DNA of 64,000 nt from Devosia chinhatensis (GTDB taxonomy: Bacteria; Pseudomonadota; Alphaproteobacteria; Rhizobiales; Devosiaceae), in contig NZ_JZEY01000061.1 of NCBI RefSeq assembly GCF_000969445.1, forward strand, positions 1,245,547 through 1,309,546. The letters are read 5' to 3'. Below are positions 44,281 to 52,264 of this stretch, in pieces. How positions within the stretch are numbered: the first letter of the stretch is position 1; every line of letters starts with the position of its first letter. The notes below the pieces were generated by a model. It made no database searches. It was not told the DNA's origin and saw only the letters and a list, made by a program, of their open reading frames with translations. The position numbers and the translations under genes are program-made.

Positions 44281-44676
44281 ATGGCCAAGCTCGTTCATTC
44301 GATGATCCGCGTGCTCGACGAAGCGCGCTCGGTGGGCTTTTATGAAAAGGCCTTTGGGCTCAGAATTGCCGAGCGGCTGGATTTCGACAGCTTTACCCTG
44401 GTGTACATGACCGGGGAGGACGTGTCGTTCGAACTCGAACTGACCATCAACAAGGGGCGGACAGAGCCCTATGCGCTGGGCGACGGCTATGGCCACCTGG
44501 CCGTGGTGGTCGACGATGTCGATGCCGAGCATGCCCGGTTCAGCGCCGAGGGCCTGACGGTGGGCAAACTGGTGGATTTCAAAAATGGCGACGTACCCGT
44601 TGCCAGGTTCTTCTTCGCCACTGACCCCGATGGTTACAAAATCGAAGTTATCCAGAAGGGCGGCCGGTTCGGCTAA
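44281..44676 (+). CDS. Lactoylglutathione lyase-like VOC protein
   Basis: 131 residues from the ATG at 44281 (GGAGACG just upstream). Glyoxalase I pattern: LVHSMIRVLDEARSVGFYEKAFGL, SFELELTINKG, GDGYGHLAVVVDD and FFATDPDGYKIEVIQK, with the expected His/Glu metal ligands. Probably detoxifies methylglyoxal with glutathione, which would fit next to a pathway making triose phosphate and aldehydes. It may belong to the operon or be separate (78-base gap). Confidence 0.83.
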   Translation: MAKLVHSMIRVLDEARSVGFYEKAFGLRIAERLDFDSFTLVYMTGEDVSFELELTINKGRTEPYALGDGYGHLAVVVDDVDAEHARFSAEGLTVGKLVDFKNGDVPVARFFFATDPDGYKIEVIQKGGRFG

Positions 44677-44729
44677 CGCCGACCCTGTGAGAACGGGGGT
44701 GGCGGACCTCCCCCTGGACCTTCGGTCAC

Positions 44730-44777
44730 TCCCGCAACCGCGGGAGGACGCAGTGAATGTCCCCGCTCGCGCGGGGA
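44730..44777. repeat. Two tandem GC-rich hairpins, dispersed intergenic repeat
   Basis: Hairpin 1 is TCCCGC / GCGGGA (44730-44745, loop AACC). Hairpin 2 is TCCCCGC / GCGGGGA (44760-44777, loop TCGC). Similar CCCGC...GCGGG palindromic units recur between genes in many Hyphomicrobiales and Sphingomonadales. They lie between convergent genes and could also end transcription from both sides. Confidence 0.6.
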
Positions 44778-44810
44778 CGACGCGGCGCATGAGAAGCTAT
44801 GATCCTCTCG

Positions 44811-45428
44811 TCAGGCCTTGAGCGGCAGGCCAAGCGCGATGAGGTCGGCGCGCAGATGCACCGGGTCCTTGAAGTGGATGCCATGCATGCCGAACTTGCG
44901 GGCAGCCACGATATTGGGCTCGCTGTCATCGATGAAGACGCAGGATTCGGGGGACATGCCGTAGCGCTCGCAGAAGACGCGGTAGATGCGCGGGTCCGGC
45001 TTCACCAGACCTTCGAGACCCGAGACGATCACCCCGTCGAACTTTTCGAGGAAGGGCCATTCGCCCAGCCGCGTCATCCACTTCTCCCAGGAGAAATTGG
45101 TGATGGCGAAGGTGGGAATATCCTGCTCGATCAGCTCGTTATGGATGTCGATGGTGCCCTGGATCATGGGGCCGAAGGTCTCGGTCCAGCGCTCGTCGAA
45201 GGCCTTGATCTCGCGCCAATATTTGGGGAAGCGGGTGACCAGCTTGGCGACGCCCTCGGCATAGATTTCGCCGGCGTCGAACTCGAGGTTCCAGTCGCCC
45301 GTGCAGATGTTCTGATGGAACCAGAGGGCCTCTTCTTCTGTCTCGAAGAGCTTGCGGAACAGATAGAGCGGGTTCCAGTCGACGAAGACGCCGCCCAGAT
45401 CGAAGACGGGGATGATGGTGTCGTGCAT
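44811..45428 (-). CDS. HAD-superfamily hydrolase (subfamily IA variant 3)
   Basis: 205 residues. HAD motif I FDLGGVFVDWNP (the second Asp of DxD is replaced by Gly, as in variant-3 enzymes with DxGG), motif II FAITNFS, motif III Lys in GLVKPDPRIY, motif IV VFIDDSEPN. Likely a dehalogenase-like or sugar-phosphate phosphatase. Single gene between the repeat and the tad island; substrate unknown. Confidence 0.88.
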   Translation of the reverse strand: MHDTIIPVFDLGGVFVDWNPLYLFRKLFETEEEALWFHQNICTGDWNLEFDAGEIYAEGVAKLVTRFPKYWREIKAFDERWTETFGPMIQGTIDIHNELIEQDIPTFAITNFSWEKWMTRLGEWPFLEKFDGVIVSGLEGLVKPDPRIYRVFCERYGMSPESCVFIDDSEPNIVAARKFGMHGIHFKDPVHLRADLIALGLPLKA

Positions 45429-45498
45429 GAGCTCACTCGCCGGCTGGGAAAGACTGCCCGGCTTGTGGCATGGCTGCCAGCGCCCGGCAAGCGCAGGC

Positions 45499-46062
45499 TC
45501 AGTTGAGCGTGATGGTTCCCCCGAACCGCGGCAGGAAAAAGTTCGAGCGGTAGAGATCGATGGCCTGGTTGAAGAAGATGCCGAAGAGAGGGCGATAGGA
45601 ATAGGACGCTTCGGCGGCGATGACCATCTGGTTCCTGGAAATGGCGGTCATCTCGGCGGGGAGCGGGAAGGGCTCGCCAACTTGATGGGGCGTGGTAGCG
45701 CTGTATTGGCCATTGGTGAACTGCCGGGTCCAGGCGACGATGGCATTGCCATCGGCATCCACCGAGACGGCCGTAACCACCTGCAGCACCGGCTCTGGCG
45801 AATAGGGCGTCATGATGCCGCTTGCCGCCCGGAAATAATCCTGGATCTGGCTTGTCGTCAGCGTCTTGTCGGACCGGGCCACCAGGTCGCCGACAGCGCC
45901 GGCCACCGACTGGACTTTGCGATCCATCGAGATCAGCGCGCTGGCCTCCATGGCGCCGACATAGACGGCCAGCATGATCGGCACGACAAGGGCAAATTCG
46001 ACGGCCGCAACGCCGGCCCTGGCGCGCCAGAACCGCGCCGCAAGGATAAACAGGGCCCTCAT
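45499..46062 (-). CDS. tadG: Tad pilus pseudopilin-like protein TadG
   Basis: 187 residues. N-terminal basic stretch then pilin-type hydrophobic helix (AAVEFALVVPIMLAVYVGAMEASALI) with the AxxEFAL signature of TadE/TadF/TadG minor pseudopilins, followed by a periplasmic domain. It overlaps tadE by 4 bases. Short for a TadG, so TadF is possible; it serves in pilus assembly at the inner membrane. Confidence 0.82.
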   Translation of the reverse strand: MRALFILAARFWRARAGVAAVEFALVVPIMLAVYVGAMEASALISMDRKVQSVAGAVGDLVARSDKTLTTSQIQDYFRAASGIMTPYSPEPVLQVVTAVSVDADGNAIVAWTRQFTNGQYSATTPHQVGEPFPLPAEMTAISRNQMVIAAEASYSYRPLFGIFFNQAIDLYRSNFFLPRFGGTITLN

Positions 46063-46616
46063 GTGAACGGCTCGTTCTGGAAGACGGTTGCCGTGCCCAG
46101 GAGGCGATTGCCATCGGCCAGATTGGCCATGCCCAGCGGGCCCAACTGGATCAGGACCGGATAGCGGTAATAGACCTGGACCAGGATCACGCTCTTGCCG
46201 GCTCCGGGCGTCCAGATCTCAGGACTTGTCCAGAGGCAATTCTGCGCACAGGCAGGGTCGACCGGCACCGTCACCGTGGCCGACTGGAAATTGGTGACCT
46301 CGACAACGCGCAGATGCAGGCCGGTGCAATTGGGAAAGAGCCCGAAAAGACGGTCGCAGACCTGCTGGCGGAAATCGCTCAGCGTGGCCGCGCTTTGCTG
46401 TGCCTGGCCGGTACGGATCTGGCGCGACGCATCATGCACGGCGCTTTCGAGCACCTGGGTGGCGAGGAAGACCACCGAAGTCTGCAGGATGGCGGCGACG
46501 ATCAGGAAGAAGGGAAACGAGAGCAGCCCAAATTCGATGGCCGTGGCGCCGCTCTCGTCGCGCAGGAGGGCGCGGCGGCGGAACAGACCGGCAATCTTGG
46601 CGAACAATGTTCTCAT
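46059..46616 (-). CDS. tadE: Tad pilus pseudopilin-like protein TadE
   Basis: 185 residues from the ATG at 46616 (an earlier in-frame start at 46646 has no support). The leader RRRALLRDESGATAIEFGLLS carries the prepilin-like GxxxxEF site, then the helix FPFFLIVAAILQTSVVFLA and a periplasmic domain with three cysteines (VCDRLF, FPNC, CAQNC) likely disulfide-linked. Second gene of the minus-strand operon. Confidence 0.85.
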   Translation of the reverse strand: MRTLFAKIAGLFRRRALLRDESGATAIEFGLLSFPFFLIVAAILQTSVVFLATQVLESAVHDASRQIRTGQAQQSAATLSDFRQQVCDRLFGLFPNCTGLHLRVVEVTNFQSATVTVPVDPACAQNCLWTSPEIWTPGAGKSVILVQVYYRYPVLIQLGPLGMANLADGNRLLGTATVFQNEPFT

Positions 46617-46731
46617 GACCCGCGCAGCGTTGCATATGCGGGCCAAACTAGGCGGAGATGGCTAATCGCGCGTTAGCACGGGACAGGCGGGCCAGGGTGA
46701 TGCGCGGCACGGTTAACGGACCGCTAAGGCC

Positions 46732-47172
46732 TCAATTGGCCGTGGACTGGACCAGCTGTGAGGATGCCAGGGTCTGGCCCGAAAAGCCGTTGTCGTCACC
46801 CATCATGATGACGGGCTGGCAGATCGGCGCGCAGGAGAGCGTGGTGCGCGCCTGGCCCTGATAGACTGTGGTGACGCCGGCCTGCATCTGCACGACCTCG
46901 ATAAGCGTATCGGCGATGGGTTCGCCCCGGCTGTCGAGCACGATCAGATTGGTCTGCCCGTAGCTCTTGCCGGTGAGGATCAGCGTAGTGGGGTCCTGGA
47001 TGGTCACGTCGGCAATGCCGGGATTGCCGACGATGACCGTGGCCGCCGGGGCGCTGATGCGCAGGACCCGCGCCATATTGGTATTGACGCTGATGGGCGC
47101 GCCATCCTGCGCCAGGGCGGGCAGCGGCGCAAAAAGGCCGGCAACGAGCAGCAGGGCGGAGAGACGGAGCAT
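46732..47172 (-). CDS. Secreted CpaC N-domain (pilus assembly N-terminal) protein
   Basis: 146 residues with a signal peptide (LRLSALLLVAGLFAPLPALA). The body is the secretin-associated N-domain: MARVLRISAPAATVIVGNPGIADVTI, LILTGKSYGQTNLIVLD. The same domain starts the CpaC secretin at 49527 (SMIVDLPAGVAEVIVSQPNVAAAI). No secretin pore domain. Cysteines in TLSCAPICQP probably form a disulfide. First gene of the minus-strand tad operon, divergent from flp. Could be an outer-membrane accessory or a pilotin-like partner. Confidence 0.83.
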   Translation of the reverse strand: MLRLSALLLVAGLFAPLPALAQDGAPISVNTNMARVLRISAPAATVIVGNPGIADVTIQDPTTLILTGKSYGQTNLIVLDSRGEPIADTLIEVVQMQAGVTTVYQGQARTTLSCAPICQPVIMMGDDNGFSGQTLASSQLVQSTAN

Positions 47173-47555
47173 GGCAGGACTTCCAAAGGTGCAGAAACGC
47201 TCCCTTACGATCCACCCGAATGGTAAATACTTGGCAAACAGGTCGTCACATGCGGTATTTTTCGAGCGCGCAAGTGCCTGTCAAATATAGCCATGTTCAA
47301 AACGGCCCTGCATTTGGAGCCTATAATAAAGAGGGGGCTGCTCGGCAAGTGGACGAACCGCGCGCAGCATTGCATAGAATGCGATGTAACTTTTTAACCC
47401 ATTGAGTACTAAGAAAAATATGGGTGTGCGCTGCCTTTCCGAGATGTTCTCAATTAACGCTATTTCAACGAGTGAAGGCTAGCTTCTCGCCATGTTCGTT
47501 GTGTGGCGTGTCCGACATAAGCGTCACTCGAGAACGTGTAAAAAGGAGCCTGGGA
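47173..47555. promoter_or_regulatory. Divergent promoter region of the tad island (383 bases, no gene)
   Basis: AT-rich region between the minus-strand tad operon and flp. It should carry both promoters. A possible CtrA-like site TTAA-N7-TCAA lies at 47454-47468 (one base off TTAA-N7-TTAA). A weak inverted repeat CCCAT / ATGGG lies at 47398-47424. No confident -35/-10 pair was found. A strong AAAGGAGCC ribosome-binding site for flp closes it. Confidence 0.4.
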
Positions 47556-47750
47556 ATGAACATTTTCGCACGTTTCGCGCAGGACGAGTCGGGCGCGACC
47601 GCAATCGAGTATGGCCTGATCGCCGCACTCATCTCCGTTGGTATCATCCTGGCCGCGACGGCCCTGGGTGAAAATCTGGCCTCCCTGTTCGATGGCATTG
47701 CCAACGTGCTGGGCGCCAATATGCCCGCAGCGCCGGCAGCCACCCCGTAA
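47556..47750 (+). CDS. flp: Flp family type IVb pilin
   Basis: 64-residue prepilin, the major pilus subunit. A short charged leader MNIFARFAQDESG is followed by the Flp motif ATAIEYGLIAALISVGIIL; cleavage by CpaA is expected after the Gly in SGATAIEYG, placing Glu at +5. The C-terminal tail is short and alanine/proline rich. It has its own strong terminator, giving high-level pilin expression compared with the assembly genes. Confidence 0.96.
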   Translation: MNIFARFAQDESGATAIEYGLIAALISVGIILAATALGENLASLFDGIANVLGANMPAAPAATP

Positions 47751-47776
47751 GGGTCCGGTCTATCGCCGACAGAATT

Positions 47777-47805
47777 GGGGGAGGCGTTCGCGCCTTCCCC
47801 TTTTT
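47777..47805 (+). terminator. Intrinsic terminator after flp
   Basis: 10-bp stem GGGGGAGGCG / CGCCTTCCCC (one G-T pair), stable TTCG tetraloop, followed by TTTTTATTT. A textbook Rho-independent terminator. Confidence 0.92.
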
Positions 47806-47869
47806 ATTTGACGTTTCTTAACTGGGAAAAGTCATTCTCTCTTCGAGCCCTATTGCTGACGAGGCTGCC

Positions 47870-48370
47870 ATGTCGACCATCGCGCTGTTCTTCTTTCCCC
47901 TGGCCATGGCCTTTGCGGCCTCCTCGGACCTGCTGACCATGCGCATTTCCAACAAGCTGGTGCTGCTTCTGGCTCTGGGCTTCGTCGTGATGGCGCTGGT
48001 GGTCGAACTGCCGCTGCAGCAATTCGCCATGCATGTCCTGTGTGCCTTCATCGTGCTGGTCGTTTCGTTCGGCATGTTTGCCCTGCGCTGGATCGGCGGC
48101 GGGGACGCCAAGCTCGCCGCAGCCACGACGCTGTGGTTGGGGTTCGGGCTGACCTTGCCCTATCTGGCCTATACGGCGCTTCTGGGTGGGGTGCTGACCT
48201 TGATGATCCTCATCCTGCGCCGGATGCCGGCGCGCTCGTTCATCGCCACCATGCCCTGGCTCAGCCGGCTGCAGGACCCAAAGCAGGGCGTGCCCTATGG
48301 CATCGCCATGGCCATTGCGGGCCTGTTGACCTATTCCAACACCGCCATCTTCGAGCGCCTTACCGCCTAG
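47870..48370 (+). CDS. cpaA: Prepilin peptidase CpaA (TadV)
   Basis: 166-residue membrane aspartate protease, type IV leader peptidase family in the short Tad form. About six helices; catalytic Asp residues in SSDLLTMRISNK and in the GxGD-type motif GGGDAKLAAA. It processes the Flp and TadE/G prepilins. Separate from flp by the terminator, with GAGG before the ATG. Confidence 0.93.
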   Translation: MSTIALFFFPLAMAFAASSDLLTMRISNKLVLLLALGFVVMALVVELPLQQFAMHVLCAFIVLVVSFGMFALRWIGGGDAKLAAATTLWLGFGLTLPYLAYTALLGGVLTLMILILRRMPARSFIATMPWLSRLQDPKQGVPYGIAMAIAGLLTYSNTAIFERLTA

Positions 48371-48395
48371 CTCCGATCCGCCTGCCTCAAGCCCG

Positions 48396-48426
48396 CAGCC
48401 CGTCCGCGTTACCAGCCGGCGGGCTG
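48396..48426 (+). terminator. Weak hairpin after cpaA
   Basis: 7-bp stem CAGCCCG / CGGGCTG with a 17-base loop, 26 bases after the cpaA stop. A T-poor tail follows, so it is a weak candidate. The 219-base gap up to cpaB also holds TTAA-N7-TTGA at 48509-48523, one base off the CtrA consensus. Confidence 0.3.
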
Positions 48427-48508
48427 ATCGCATTTATGCTCCCTAGACTTCGGTGACTGCCAAATTGCGAGTATTCATAGGTTGTTAACTCTTCCCGCAA
48501 AGCGATGA

Positions 48509-48523
48509 TTAACTAAAACTTGA
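48509..48523 (+). promoter_or_regulatory. Possible CtrA-binding site upstream of cpaB
   Basis: TTAA-N7-TTGA, one mismatch to TTAA-N7-TTAA, 67 bases before the cpaB start. CtrA controls tad/pil genes in Caulobacter. Short AT motifs arise by chance, so this is tentative. Confidence 0.25.
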
Positions 48524-48589
48524 CCCTTTGCTTTCATAGTTCAGCCGGTGGAATTGGGCATGTTGCCCGGCATACAACCGGAGTGGGTC

Positions 48590-49516
48590 ATGAGACCGGC
48601 GCGTATTATCCTGTTGTTGGTGGCCTTGGTCGCCGGTGGACTGGCGGCCTTTCTGGTCACCCGTGGTGGCGGCGCTCCCGCGCCTCGCGACACCCAGGTG
48701 GTCACCCAGGTCGTGCCCGAGGCCAAGACACAAGTGCTCGTCGCGAAGGCCGCCATCGGTATCGGCGAACGGCTCAGCGCCAGTTCGGTGGAATGGCAGG
48801 ACTGGCCCGAAGGGGCGCTGCGCTCCGAATACGTGACCGTGTCCGCCATGCCCGATGCACCCGCCCAGCTCACCGATGCCGTCGCGCGCTTTGAATTTTT
48901 TCCCGGCGAACCGATCCGCGAGGCCAAGCTGGTCCGTTCGGACCAGGGCTATCTTTCGGCTGTGCTGAGCCAGGGCAAGCGCGGTGTGTCTGTGGGCGTG
49001 ACTGCAGCATCGAGCGCCGGCGGCTTCGTCGTGCCCAACGATCATGTCGATGTGGTGCTGACCTCCGCCGATGCCACGGGACAGCGCTCGGAGGTCATCC
49101 TTTCGGACGTGCGCGTTCTCGCCATCGGCAAGCGCCTGGGCGAAATGGGCGCAAGTGGCGGCAATACCGAGGGCGATGGCGCAAGCCCAACCCCGGTCAC
49201 CTTCGACAACAGCACCATTGCGACGCTCGAACTCGACCCTGGCCAGGCAGAAACCTTGATCAATGCCGCGACCCGCGGCCAGCTGACACTGACCCTGCGC
49301 TCCGTTGCCGATTTCAACCGTGTCGATCCCAATCAGGCCAATTCCGCCAATCAGGCCGTGCGCATCATCCGCTTCGGCCGCGAGCAGAGCGTCATCACCG
49401 GTGGCGCCCCGATCGAGCAGCAGAACACCACTTTCGTTTCCGCCGGCGATACCGGCATGACCGACACCTCCATGAGCCCGCCGGCATCGCAGATGCCGCA
49501 GGTCCTGCCACAATAG
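48590..49516 (+). CDS. cpaB: Tad pilus assembly protein CpaB (RcpC)
   Basis: 308 residues from the ATG at 48590 (GGAGTGG upstream; a longer in-frame reading is unsupported). N-terminal membrane anchor (ARIILLLVALVAGGLAAFLV), then an SAF domain (VLVAKAAIGIGERLSASSVEWQDWPEGAL), then a periplasmic domain with GGFVVPNDHVDVVLTS. A polar C-terminus ends in Ser/Pro/Gln. It links the secretin to the periplasm and starts the cpaB-cpaC-cpaE-cpaF-tadB-tadC operon. Confidence 0.93.
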   Translation: MRPARIILLLVALVAGGLAAFLVTRGGGAPAPRDTQVVTQVVPEAKTQVLVAKAAIGIGERLSASSVEWQDWPEGALRSEYVTVSAMPDAPAQLTDAVARFEFFPGEPIREAKLVRSDQGYLSAVLSQGKRGVSVGVTAASSAGGFVVPNDHVDVVLTSADATGQRSEVILSDVRVLAIGKRLGEMGASGGNTEGDGASPTPVTFDNSTIATLELDPGQAETLINAATRGQLTLTLRSVADFNRVDPNQANSANQAVRIIRFGREQSVITGGAPIEQQNTTFVSAGDTGMTDTSMSPPASQMPQVLPQ

Positions 49517-49526
49517 GGGCCACAGG

Positions 49527-50933
49527 ATGCATACCGAAAAAGCTTTCATGCCCGGCTTGCGCACGCTGATGCTGGCCGCCTCGGTGGCGCTCGTAGCAGC
49601 CCTGTCGCCAGTGCCCCAGGCCCACGCCCAGGCACAAGCGCAGATCGCCATTTCCGCCAACGCCTATGGCGCGGTGCGCAAGATGGATATCGAGCTCAAC
49701 AAGTCGATGATCGTCGACCTGCCGGCAGGCGTGGCCGAAGTGATCGTGTCCCAGCCCAACGTGGCGGCGGCGATCATGCGCACCCGCACCCGCGCCATCA
49801 TCCAGGGCGTGACCGGCGGCGATACCAACATCTTCTTTCTCGACGACAATGGCCGCACCATCCAGGTGCTGGATCTGCGCGTCATCGAGCAGCCTTCCAT
49901 GGTGGGCAATGCCCTAGAGGCGGCCCTGGCGCGCGTCATTCCCGGGTCGCGCATCCGCGTTGAATCGGTGACGCTGAGCGGGGACACCAACCGGGTGGTG
50001 CTCACCGGTACGGTGCCGACCTCCGAGGACAAGGATCGTGCCCAGGCCATCGCCATACAATTCGCCGGCGACCCGGAAAACGTGGCCAATGTCATCGATG
50101 TCTCGGGGGCCCAGCAGGTCATGCTGCAGGTCACCGTTTCGGAAATCCGTCGCGACGTCGCCCGCCAGCTGGGCATCAACCTGTCGGGCACGGCAACGAT
50201 CGGCAATGTCTCGCTCGGCTTCAACAGCCAGCAGAACAGCAATCTGACCTCATTTACCGGCACCGGCAATTTCCCCATGGGAAACCTGCAGATCGATGCC
50301 ACGCTGAAAGCGCTTGAGAACCGCAATGCGGCCCGTCTGCTGGCGCAGCCGACGCTGACCGCAATGTCCGGCAGCAAGGCCGATTTCCTGGTGGGTGGAG
50401 AAATCCGCTACCGCATCGGCACCGATCAGGCTACCGGCGCGCCGCTTTATGACTTCAAGGATTACGGTATCAAGCTCAACTTCACCCCGACGGTGAAAAG
50501 CAATGGCACGATCGGGCTGATGATGGATACCGAAGTGTCCGAGCCAGTGGCCGGCGATACGCTCGCCACCCGCCGCGCCTCGACCACCGTGGAACTGCCG
50601 GCGGGAACGACGCTGGCCATTGGCGGCCTGCTCAGTGAACGCGCCAGCCGCGCCGCCGACCAGATCCCCGGCCTTGCCAATATCCCGATCCTGGGGGCGC
50701 TCTTCCGCTCCAACGAATATCGCAGCCAGCAGACCGAACTGGTGATCCTGGTCACCCCCTACATGGTGACGCCGAGCCCGCTCAATTCGATCCCCGTGCC
50801 GACCGACACCAAAACCATCAGCAGCGATGCGGAAGCCATATTCCTCGGCCGGCTCGAGCATATGTACGGCGTCGGGGCCACCGGCGAATTCCGCTCGGGC
50901 TATTCCGGCTCGGTCGGTTTCGTCCTGGATTGA
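49527..50933 (+). CDS. cpaC: Tad outer-membrane secretin CpaC (RcpA)
   Basis: 468 residues. Signal peptide (TLMLAASVALVAALSPVPQAHA). The N-domain (about 40-130) is followed by a BON-like part (LSGDTNRVVLTGTVPTSEDKDRAQAI) and the secretin pore domain (about 230-430; RNAARLLAQPTLTAMSGSKADFLVGGEI and GGLLSERASRAADQIPGLANIPILGALF, the family signature). It forms the pilus channel through the outer membrane. Starts 10 bases after cpaB. Confidence 0.95.
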   Translation: MHTEKAFMPGLRTLMLAASVALVAALSPVPQAHAQAQAQIAISANAYGAVRKMDIELNKSMIVDLPAGVAEVIVSQPNVAAAIMRTRTRAIIQGVTGGDTNIFFLDDNGRTIQVLDLRVIEQPSMVGNALEAALARVIPGSRIRVESVTLSGDTNRVVLTGTVPTSEDKDRAQAIAIQFAGDPENVANVIDVSGAQQVMLQVTVSEIRRDVARQLGINLSGTATIGNVSLGFNSQQNSNLTSFTGTGNFPMGNLQIDATLKALENRNAARLLAQPTLTAMSGSKADFLVGGEIRYRIGTDQATGAPLYDFKDYGIKLNFTPTVKSNGTIGLMMDTEVSEPVAGDTLATRRASTTVELPAGTTLAIGGLLSERASRAADQIPGLANIPILGALFRSNEYRSQQTELVILVTPYMVTPSPLNSIPVPTDTKTISSDAEAIFLGRLEHMYGVGATGEFRSGYSGSVGFVLD

Positions 50934-50958
50934 TCGCGGATCAGGAGCAAGTAGTCCA

Positions 50959-52233
50959 ATGAGTTTCCTCACCCCCGACCAGCCCGCCAAGCTCGATGAG
51001 CCCGTCGGCGAGATCGTTCACGGCGCCCGGCTCGTGCCGCGCATCACCATCCAGGCCTTTTGCGAAAGCTCGCTGACAGCCCAGCTGGTCGAAAGCGCCA
51101 TGCATGACCGGCGCATGTCCAAGGTGGCGCTCACCACCCATAATGGCGGCATCGACGGCGCGGTGGAGACCTACAAGTCAAACCCCACGCCCAACCTGAT
51201 CATCATCGAGACCGTGCTGTCGCCCGAGGACATTCCGGCCTCCCTCGAGCGGCTGGCCGAGGTTTGCGACGCCTCTACGCGTGTCATCGTGCTCGGCCAT
51301 GTCAATGACGTGCTGCTTTATCGCGAGCTGATCCGCTCAGGCATTTCAGAATATATAGTGCTGCCGGCGACCCCGCACGACATCGTCTCGGCCATTGCAG
51401 ATCTCTATGTCTCCGAGGGGGCGGCGCCCATCGGACGCACCATAGGCTTCGTATCGGCCAAGGGCGGATCGGGCGGCTCGACCGTGGCGCATAACGTGGC
51501 CTGGGCCATCGCCACGGCCCTGCGCCAGGATTGCCTCATCATCGACATGGACCTGCCTTTCGGCACGGCCGGCCTCAATTTCAACCAGGACCCGCCCCAT
51601 GGCCTGGCCGACGCGGTGCTGGCCAACCAGAAGGTCGACCAGACCATGCTGGACCGGCTGATGAGCAAGGCGGCCAACCATATCAACCTGCTGACGGCTC
51701 CGGCCATGCTGGATCGCACCTGGGATTTCGAGGAGCGAGAATTCGAGCAGATCATCGAAATCTGCCAGAAATCCATGCCGGTGATTATCCTCGACATTCC
51801 CCATGCCTGGAATGCCTGGACGCGCCAGACCCTGTCGGCGGTGGACGAAGTGGTGATCGTGGCCGAGCCGGACCTGGCCAATCTGCGCAACGCCAAGAAC
51901 CTGGTGGATGCCATCAAGGCCATGCGACCCGCCGAAAGCGCCACGAGCCTGGTCATCAACAAGCAGGGTCTCCCCCGTCGACCGGAAATCGCCGCCGCCG
52001 AATTTGCCAGTTCGGTGGAATGCCGGCTGCTGGGACAGATCGGGTTCGATGCGGCCCTTTTCGGCACGGCGGCCAATAATGGCCAGATGATCGCCGAGGT
52101 CTCGGCGAACAACAAGGTCAACGACGTGTACCGGGCCATCGGCATGCAGGTCACCGGGCGGCAGGTCGCGCATGGCAGCGGCAAGGCCGCGGGCCTGCTC
52201 AAACTGCCCACCCTGTTCAAAAAGCGCGCCTGA
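50959..52233 (+). CDS. cpaE: Tad assembly/localisation ATPase CpaE (TadZ)
   Basis: 424 residues from the ATG at 50959 (GGAGCAAG upstream). N-terminal receiver-like domain (about 45-150; NLIIIETVLSPEDIPASLERL) without a clear phospho-Asp. The C-terminal ParA/MinD-type ATPase has the deviant Walker A SAKGGSGGSTVAHN, which lacks the usual second lysine of KGGxGKT, as in other CpaE proteins. Also VILDIPHAWNAWTRQ. It places the pilus machine at a cell pole. It begins 26 bases after cpaC, with no cpaD between. Confidence 0.92.
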   Translation: MSFLTPDQPAKLDEPVGEIVHGARLVPRITIQAFCESSLTAQLVESAMHDRRMSKVALTTHNGGIDGAVETYKSNPTPNLIIIETVLSPEDIPASLERLAEVCDASTRVIVLGHVNDVLLYRELIRSGISEYIVLPATPHDIVSAIADLYVSEGAAPIGRTIGFVSAKGGSGGSTVAHNVAWAIATALRQDCLIIDMDLPFGTAGLNFNQDPPHGLADAVLANQKVDQTMLDRLMSKAANHINLLTAPAMLDRTWDFEEREFEQIIEICQKSMPVIILDIPHAWNAWTRQTLSAVDEVVIVAEPDLANLRNAKNLVDAIKAMRPAESATSLVINKQGLPRRPEIAAAEFASSVECRLLGQIGFDAALFGTAANNGQMIAEVSANNKVNDVYRAIGMQVTGRQVAHGSGKAAGLLKLPTLFKKRA

Positions 52234-52264
52234 CGGCTCGGGAACGGTATCGAGGACGATAGTC

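Noticed and set aside
44690..44800. CRISPR-like repeat structure
   Set aside because: Only two different hairpins, no spacer periodicity and no cas genes; it is a palindromic intergenic repeat.
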